Shown here in pieces: positions 59,627 through 64,000 of a stretch of DNA of 64,000 bases. A model generated the notes under the pieces. That model was not told the DNA's origin and made no database searches. It saw only the letters and a list, made by a program, of their open reading frames with translations. Position 1 is the stretch's first letter, and every line of letters begins with the position of its first letter. This DNA is from Acidocella sp. 20-57-95 (lineage in GTDB: Bacteria > Pseudomonadota > Alphaproteobacteria > Acetobacterales > Acetobacteraceae), in the NCBI GenBank assembly GCA_002255575.1, contig NCAT01000006.1, positions 1 to 64,000 of the forward strand, given 5' to 3'. Both the position numbers and the translations under genes were made by a program.

Positions 59627-60769
59627 TTACGCTGGCACGGCTGGGTCGGTCAGCCTTGCATATTCTTCCATCGCAAAACGGTCGGTCATCCCGGCCACAT
59701 AATCGCGCACAGTCTCGGCGGCTTGCGGGCTGTTTGAGGCCCCAGCCAACCCCCGCCATTCATCCGGCAGCAAATCCGGCCGTTCCAACAGCAGCGTGCC
59801 AAGCTGCTTGGTTACCATCTGCGCCTTCAAACTCATCCGGTTCACCCGCCAATGGCGGTACATCCGGGTGAACAGGAATTTTTTCACCGCCTGGCTGGCC
59901 GCCGCCATGGTAGGCGAAAACCCAACCACCGGCGTCTCACAATCCCGGATCGCCTCAACATCCTTCGGCGCCAGCGCCTGCAACCGCGCCTGACTTTCCA
60001 CAATCACATCCTGGATCATCAGATGGATCACCCGGCGCGACATCTCATTGCGCACGCGCTTCTCATCACGGGTCAGCCCCCGCGCGGTACGCAGCGCATC
60101 GCCGATCAGGGGCAAATCCGCCAGATCATCCAGCTTAAACAACCCGGCGCGTAGCCCGTCATCCAGGTCGTGCGTGTTGTAGGCGATATCATCGGCAAAC
60201 GCCGCCACCTGCGCCTCAGCCGAGGGCTGACGGGTTAATTCCAAATCGTATTGTGCGTTGAATTCGGCGATATAATCCGGCGGGTTGAACAATGGCCCGT
60301 TATGCTTGGCCAAGCCTTCCAACATTTCCCAGCTTAAATTCAGCCCATCAAACCCGGCATATTTATATTCCAGCCTGGTTACCACCCGCAGGCTCTGGGC
60401 GTTATGGTCAAACCCGCCAAAAGCCTCCAACGCCTCATTTAGCCCAGTTTCCCCCGCATGGCCAAACGGCGGGTGGCCCAGATCATGCGCCAGCGCCAGT
60501 GCTTCGGTCAGGTCCTCATCTAGCCCCAATCGGCGCGCGATCGAGCGGGCAATCTGCGCCACTTCCAGCGAATGGGTCAGCCTTGTGCGGTAAAAATCCC
60601 CTTCGCGGGTCACAAATACCTGGGTTTTATATTGCAGCTTGCGGAACGCTGAGGCGTGCACCACCCGGTCGCGGTCGCGCTGGAACGGTGTACGGTCCGC
60701 CGCTTCCGGCTCATTGTGCAGGCGTCCCCGCGAAGTTTCGGGCATTACAGCGTATGGGGCCAATGTCAT
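59627..60769 (-). CDS. dgt: Deoxyguanosinetriphosphate triphosphohydrolase-like protein
   Basis: A 380-residue HD-domain dNTP triphosphohydrolase. RTPFQRDRDRVVHASAFRKL, the H..HD..D metal site in RLTHSLEVAQIARSI, ALAHDLGHPPFGHAGE and FADDIAYNTHDLDDGLR is intact. Type 2 (alphaproteobacterial) dGTPase-like proteins are close relatives; whether it hydrolyses dGTP in vivo is inferred. It is the first gene of the minus-strand run and diverges from the erpA-type gene by 62 bp. Confidence 0.94.
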   Translation of the reverse strand: MTLAPYAVMPETSRGRLHNEPEAADRTPFQRDRDRVVHASAFRKLQYKTQVFVTREGDFYRTRLTHSLEVAQIARSIARRLGLDEDLTEALALAHDLGHPPFGHAGETGLNEALEAFGGFDHNAQSLRVVTRLEYKYAGFDGLNLSWEMLEGLAKHNGPLFNPPDYIAEFNAQYDLELTRQPSAEAQVAAFADDIAYNTHDLDDGLRAGLFKLDDLADLPLIGDALRTARGLTRDEKRVRNEMSRRVIHLMIQDVIVESQARLQALAPKDVEAIRDCETPVVGFSPTMAAASQAVKKFLFTRMYRHWRVNRMSLKAQMVTKQLGTLLLERPDLLPDEWRGLAGASNSPQAAETVRDYVAGMTDRFAMEEYARLTDPAVPA

Positions 60770-60831
60770 GGTCTCATGTCCTACACAGCGCGGCCCTTCA
60801 ATCCAAGGGCAGGAAGCGCTATATCAATCAT

Positions 60832-61173
60832 ATGAGCCAATCGATTGAGACATTCCGCCTCACCCCAAACGCCACCCGCCGAGTCGCCGAAATTCTGGCG
60901 AGCGAGCCCAGCGCAAAGGCGCTGCGGGTGGAGGTGCTGGCCGGCGGCTGCTCCGGCTTTCAGTATAAATTCGACCTGACCGACGCGCAGAACCCGGATG
61001 ATCTGGTGATTGCCAATAGCGGCGCCACGGTATTCGTGGACCCTACCAGCCTCGATCTCCTCGCCGGGGCGGAGCTTGATTTTAAAGACTCGCTGATGGG
61101 CGCGCATTTCGCCGTGCAGAACCCGAACGCTACCTCCTCCTGCGGCTGCGGCACGTCTTTCTCCATTGATTGA
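60832..61173 (+). CDS. erpA: A-type iron-sulfur cluster carrier (ErpA/IscA family)
   Basis: A 113-residue A-type carrier with the three cluster-ligand cysteines, in LAGGCSGFQYKFDL and SSCGCGTSFSID. It hands Fe-S clusters to apoproteins. The ATG at 60832 was chosen; an open frame extends far upstream but overlaps the dgt gene antisense and is not conserved-looking. xth follows 6 bp downstream on the same strand. ErpA versus IscA cannot be separated with certainty. Confidence 0.9.
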   Translation: MSQSIETFRLTPNATRRVAEILASEPSAKALRVEVLAGGCSGFQYKFDLTDAQNPDDLVIANSGATVFVDPTSLDLLAGAELDFKDSLMGAHFAVQNPNATSSCGCGTSFSID

Positions 61174-61179
61174 TCATTT

Positions 61180-61953
61180 GTGAGGAAAATCACCACTTGG
61201 AACGTCAATTCCGTCCGCACGCGGGAAACCCACGTCGCGGATTTCCTGGAGCGCGAGCAGCCAGACTTACTGCTGTTGCAGGAGATTAAATGCGAGGAAC
61301 ATCAATTTCCCGCCCTCACCTTCAGCAATCTCGGCTACCAATCCGCCGTCGTGGGCCAGAAATCCTACAACGGTGTCGCCATTCTGCACCGTGCCCCGGT
61401 GGAAGTTACCCACCGCAAACTCCCCAGCATGACCGAGGCTGACAGCCATGCCCGCTACATCGAGGTCCGCACAGACAATCTCACCGTCGGCAATCTTTAC
61501 TTACCCAACGGCAATTCCAACGGCGATGTCGGCTACGCCTACAAGCTGGAATGGATGGCCGCCCTGCGCGCCCACGCCGCCGCCATGATCGATGCCGATC
61601 AGGATTTCATCCTCGCCGGGGACTATAATATCTGCCCGACCGACGCCGACTACGCCAAAGGCGCAATCTCATCCACGGATGCCCTGGTCCGCCCGGAATC
61701 CCGCGCCGCCTTCAACGCGCTCATCTGGCTCGGGCTCACCGAAGCCGTCCGCGCGCTGCACCCAGCCGAAACGCTCTATACCTTCTGGGACTACCAAGCC
61801 GGCGCTTGGGACCGAAATTCCGGCCTGCGTATCGACCACGCCCTGCTATCCCCGCGCATCGCCGAACGCCTCACCAGCACCACCATCCACAAATCTGAGC
61901 GTGCCAAAACACAGCCATCCGACCATGTGCCGGTAAGCATCGAACTGGGTTAG
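61180..61953 (+). CDS. xth: Exodeoxyribonuclease III
   Basis: A 257-residue apurinic/apyrimidinic endonuclease of the ExoIII/APE1 family, acting in base-excision repair. TTWNVNSVRTRE, LLLQEIKCEEHQFP (metal-binding Glu), SYNGVAILHR, LAGDYNICPTDAD and LRIDHALLSPR with the C-terminal SDHVPVSIEL make a complete active site. GTG start, 6 bp after the erpA-type gene, so the two are probably co-transcribed. Confidence 0.95.
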   Translation: MRKITTWNVNSVRTRETHVADFLEREQPDLLLLQEIKCEEHQFPALTFSNLGYQSAVVGQKSYNGVAILHRAPVEVTHRKLPSMTEADSHARYIEVRTDNLTVGNLYLPNGNSNGDVGYAYKLEWMAALRAHAAAMIDADQDFILAGDYNICPTDADYAKGAISSTDALVRPESRAAFNALIWLGLTEAVRALHPAETLYTFWDYQAGAWDRNSGLRIDHALLSPRIAERLTSTTIHKSERAKTQPSDHVPVSIELG

Positions 61954-61960
61954 AGGGCGC

Positions 61961-61985
61961 CCCAGGGGGGCATTGCCCCCCTGGG
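61961..61985. terminator. Stem-loop between convergent xth and ftsH
   Basis: CCCAGGGGGG-CATTG-CCCCCCTGGG is a very GC-rich hairpin centred between the two convergent stop codons. There is no long T-tract, so it may slow transcription or protect 3' ends rather than act as a classic intrinsic terminator. Confidence 0.5.
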
Positions 61986-61998
61986 CTTAACGGCGATC

Positions 61999-63915
61999 TT
62001 AGCCGGGCGCCGGTACCGGCCCCATGCCGGGCATGTCGGGCCGCGGTGCGACAGTGGGAACGGAAGCCCGGCGTTGGTCAGGCATTGGTTCATCCACGAC
62101 CTTGCGGACGATCTTCTCGCCATTAATGACCATGCGGATTTCGTCACCCGAGAGGGTTTCATATTCCAGCAAACCCTTAGCGAGCGCGTGTAGGTCGGCG
62201 AGGCGCTCGGTGAGGATCCTGCGGGCTTCGGCGTAAGCGTGGTCGATAATGGCTTTAATTTCATTATCAATCTCGCGCGCGGTGGCTTCTGAGACATTCT
62301 TATTCTGCGTCACGGAATGGCCGAGGAACACTTCCTGGCCGTTATCGCCATAGGAGATCATCCCGAGTTTTTCGGACATACCCCATTCTGTGACCATCCG
62401 GCGGGTGGTATCGGTGGCCATTTTAATGTCACCAGAGGCACCGTTGGAAACGCGGTCCGGCCCAAAGATAATCTCCTCAGCGGCACGCCCACCCATCGCC
62501 ATGATAAGCTGCTGGAGCAGTTTCACCTTGCTGGTGGAGTAGCGGTCACCTTCCGGCAGGCTCATCACCATGCCCAATGCGCGGCCGCGTGGAATGATGG
62601 TGGCTTTGTGCACGGGGTCGCATTCCGGCAAGGTAATCGAGCAGATCGCATGGCCGCCTTCATGATAGGCGGTCATTTTTTTCTCGTCATCGGACATCAC
62701 CAGGCTGCGGCGTTCCGCACCCATCATGACCTTGTCCTTGGCGTGCTCGAATTCCGACATCGCCACCACGCGCTTGCCAATACGGGCGGCAAGGAGCGCT
62801 GCTTCATTGACGAGGTTGGCGAGATCTGCACCAGAGAAGCCAGGCGTACCACGAGCAATAGTCTTGGCATCCACGTCAGACGCCAACGGCACTTTGCGCA
62901 TATGTACTTTCAGAATTTTCTCGCGGCCCAGAACATCCGGGTTCGGCACCACCACCTGGCGGTCAAACCGGCCAGGGCGGAGCAAAGCCGGGTCCAGCAC
63001 GTCTGGGCGGTTGGTGGCGGCGATCAGGATCACGCCTTCATTGCTCTCGAACCCATCCATCTCGACCAGCATCTGGTTGAGGGTCTGTTCACGTTCATCA
63101 TTACCACCGCCGAGACCAGCACCACGGTGACGGCCGACAGCGTCAATTTCGTCGATGAATATGATGCAAGGCGCATTCTTTTTGCCCTGCTCAAACATAT
63201 CACGCACGCGCGAGGCACCGACACCGACGAACATCTCAACAAAGTCCGAGCCGGAGATGGTGAAGAACGGCACGTTGGCCTCACCGGCAATGGCGCGCGC
63301 CAGCAAGGTTTTACCAGTACCCGGCGGGCCGACCAGCAAGCAGCCCTTGGGGATTTTACCGCCCAGACGCTGGAACTTCTGCGGGTCGCGCAAAAACTCA
63401 ACAATTTCCTGCAATTCGCCCTTGGCTTCATCAATGCCGGCGACATCCTCGAAGGTCACGCGGCCCTGCTTTTCGGTCAACAACCGGGCGCGGGACTTAC
63501 CAAAGCCCATGGCGCGGCCACCGCCGGACTGCATCTGGCGCATGAAGAATATCCACACCCCGATCAGCAGCAGCATCGGCGCCCAAGAGATCAGGGTCTT
63601 CACGATCGGGTTGATATTATCCCCAACCGGCTTGGCATCGACATGCACGCCTGCGGCCACTAGCTTACTGACAAGCGAAGGGTCTTCAGGGGTGTAGGTT
63701 TCAAAGGATTTACCGTCTTTTGTGGTGCCGGTGATATCATGACCGGTGATGGTCACGTCCTGCACCTGAGCATTATTCACCTCATCCAAGAAGCTGGAAT
63801 AGGCGATCGGCGTTGCTGCCGTACTGCTAGTAGATGGTTGAAATACGTTGAAAAGCACGACCAAAAACAGTGCCACAACAACCCAGAGAGCGATATTACG
63901 ACCAAGATTATTCAT
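61999..63915 (-). CDS. ftsH: ATP-dependent zinc metalloprotease FtsH
   Basis: A 638-residue membrane AAA+ protease. Two membrane helices (residues about 8-27 and 105-125) flank a periplasmic domain. Walker A is [16 protein letters not shown], Walker [19 protein letters not shown] around [21 protein letters not shown], and the zinc motif is [10 protein letters not shown], a variant of HEAGH. It degrades misassembled membrane proteins and regulators. AAGG lies 5 nt upstream of the ATG. The remaining 85 bp to the window end hold no visible gene. Confidence 0.97.
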   Translation of the reverse strand: MNNLGRNIALWVVVALFLVVLFNVFQPSTSSTAATPIAYSSFLDEVNNAQVQDVTITGHDITGTTKDGKSFETYTPEDPSLVSKLVAAGVHVDAKPVGDNINPIVKTLISWAPMLLLIGVWIFFMRQMQSGGGRAMGFGKSRARLLTEKQGRVTFEDVAGIDEAKGELQEIVEFLRDPQKFQRLGGKIPKGCLLVGPPGTGKTLLARAIAGEANVPFFTISGSDFVEMFVGVGASRVRDMFEQGKKNAPCIIFIDEIDAVGRHRGAGLGGGNDEREQTLNQMLVEMDGFESNEGVILIAATNRPDVLDPALLRPGRFDRQVVVPNPDVLGREKILKVHMRKVPLASDVDAKTIARGTPGFSGADLANLVNEAALLAARIGKRVVAMSEFEHAKDKVMMGAERRSLVMSDDEKKMTAYHEGGHAICSITLPECDPVHKATIIPRGRALGMVMSLPEGDRYSTSKVKLLQQLIMAMGGRAAEEIIFGPDRVSNGASGDIKMATDTTRRMVTEWGMSEKLGMISYGDNGQEVFLGHSVTQNKNVSEATAREIDNEIKAIIDHAYAEARRILTERLADLHALAKGLLEYETLSGDEIRMVINGEKIVRKVVDEPMPDQRRASVPTVAPRPDMPGMGPVPAPG

Positions 63916-64000
63916 CTAGCCTTGTCCAGTTCTTTCAAAAAAAGCCGCCATTAAAACCAATGACGTCAAAACCCATGATTAGCATGGCACGCATTATTCA

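Noticed and set aside
60292..60831. N-terminal extension of the A-type Fe-S carrier gene
   Set aside because: The extension runs antisense through dgt and is low-complexity; the carrier family starts at the ATG at 60832.
62317..63663. A 448-codon plus-strand open frame opposite ftsH
   Set aside because: It is rich in His, Gly and Arg, has no recognisable motif, and mirrors the codon pattern of ftsH.

Overview
The window looks like a chromosomal segment of an alphaproteobacterium, most probably an Acetobacteraceae-type member of the Rhodospirillales. The argument is gene order: ruvC-ruvA-ruvB-ybgC-tolQRAB, and dgt/argS-SPOR-nagZ-scpA-scpB-tatB-tatC-serS, together with a tripartite RND pump locus, OmpA proteins with the VFFDWDK motif, and moderately GC-rich coding sequence. 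The taxon is an inference; no rRNA is present. I see no prophage, insertion sequence, CRISPR array or plasmid module.

Layout. 0-6.8 kb: a flavoprotein, an Mpo1-like membrane protein, an acyl-CoA ligase, and a guaB-rsmB-GNAT operon. 7.0-18.7 kb: an accessory glycan island holding two tandem DUF707 proteins, a glycosyltransferase-like protein with an inserted lectin-like domain, an SDR, a UDP-glucuronate decarboxylase, a large SGNH+GSCFA protein, a nucleotide-sugar transferase, a TylF-type methyltransferase and two DUF4422 proteins. Its middle part (about 14.6-16.9 kb) is visibly AT-rich compared with its flanks. 18.7-31.9 kb: rlmE-ppx, tRNA-Gln(CTG), a GT-C-like membrane protein, sufE, small membrane proteins, rarA, a disrupted rluC-type pseudouridine synthase, prfC, small catabolic or hypothetical genes, an orphan parA and the NAD(P)HX repair gene nnr. 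31.9-38.8 kb: yebC-ruvCAB-ybgC-tolQRAB on the minus strand. 39-41.8 kb: two tandem OmpA-family porin-like genes and a cold-shock gene, each followed by a clear terminator. 42-51 kb: an mdtABC-type RND pump with its NodT outer-membrane channel. 51-60.8 kb: the compact serS-tatCB-chaC-scpBA-M50 protease-nagZ-SPOR-argS-dgt run, largely translationally coupled. 60.8-64 kb: an A-type Fe-S carrier gene and xth on the plus strand, facing ftsH.

How the genes work together. The housekeeping blocks cover GTP synthesis, rRNA modification, Holliday-junction resolution, envelope integrity (Tol, OmpA, NagZ, SPOR), chromosome condensation (ScpAB), Tat export and translation. The island looks like a surface-polysaccharide or glycan-decoration set: UDP-xylose supply (decarboxylase), several glycosyltransferase-like enzymes, a methyltransferase and an SGNH/GSCFA enzyme.

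The most interesting signal is a module of about 82 residues (W-x-F-G, then LKL, I-G, H-x-N-E, G-L-x-F, T-T-x-F, H-x-L). It sits at the N-terminus of both DUF707 proteins and again at the C-terminus of the unrelated nucleotide-sugar transferase. This looks like a portable accessory domain shared by the enzymes of this locus.
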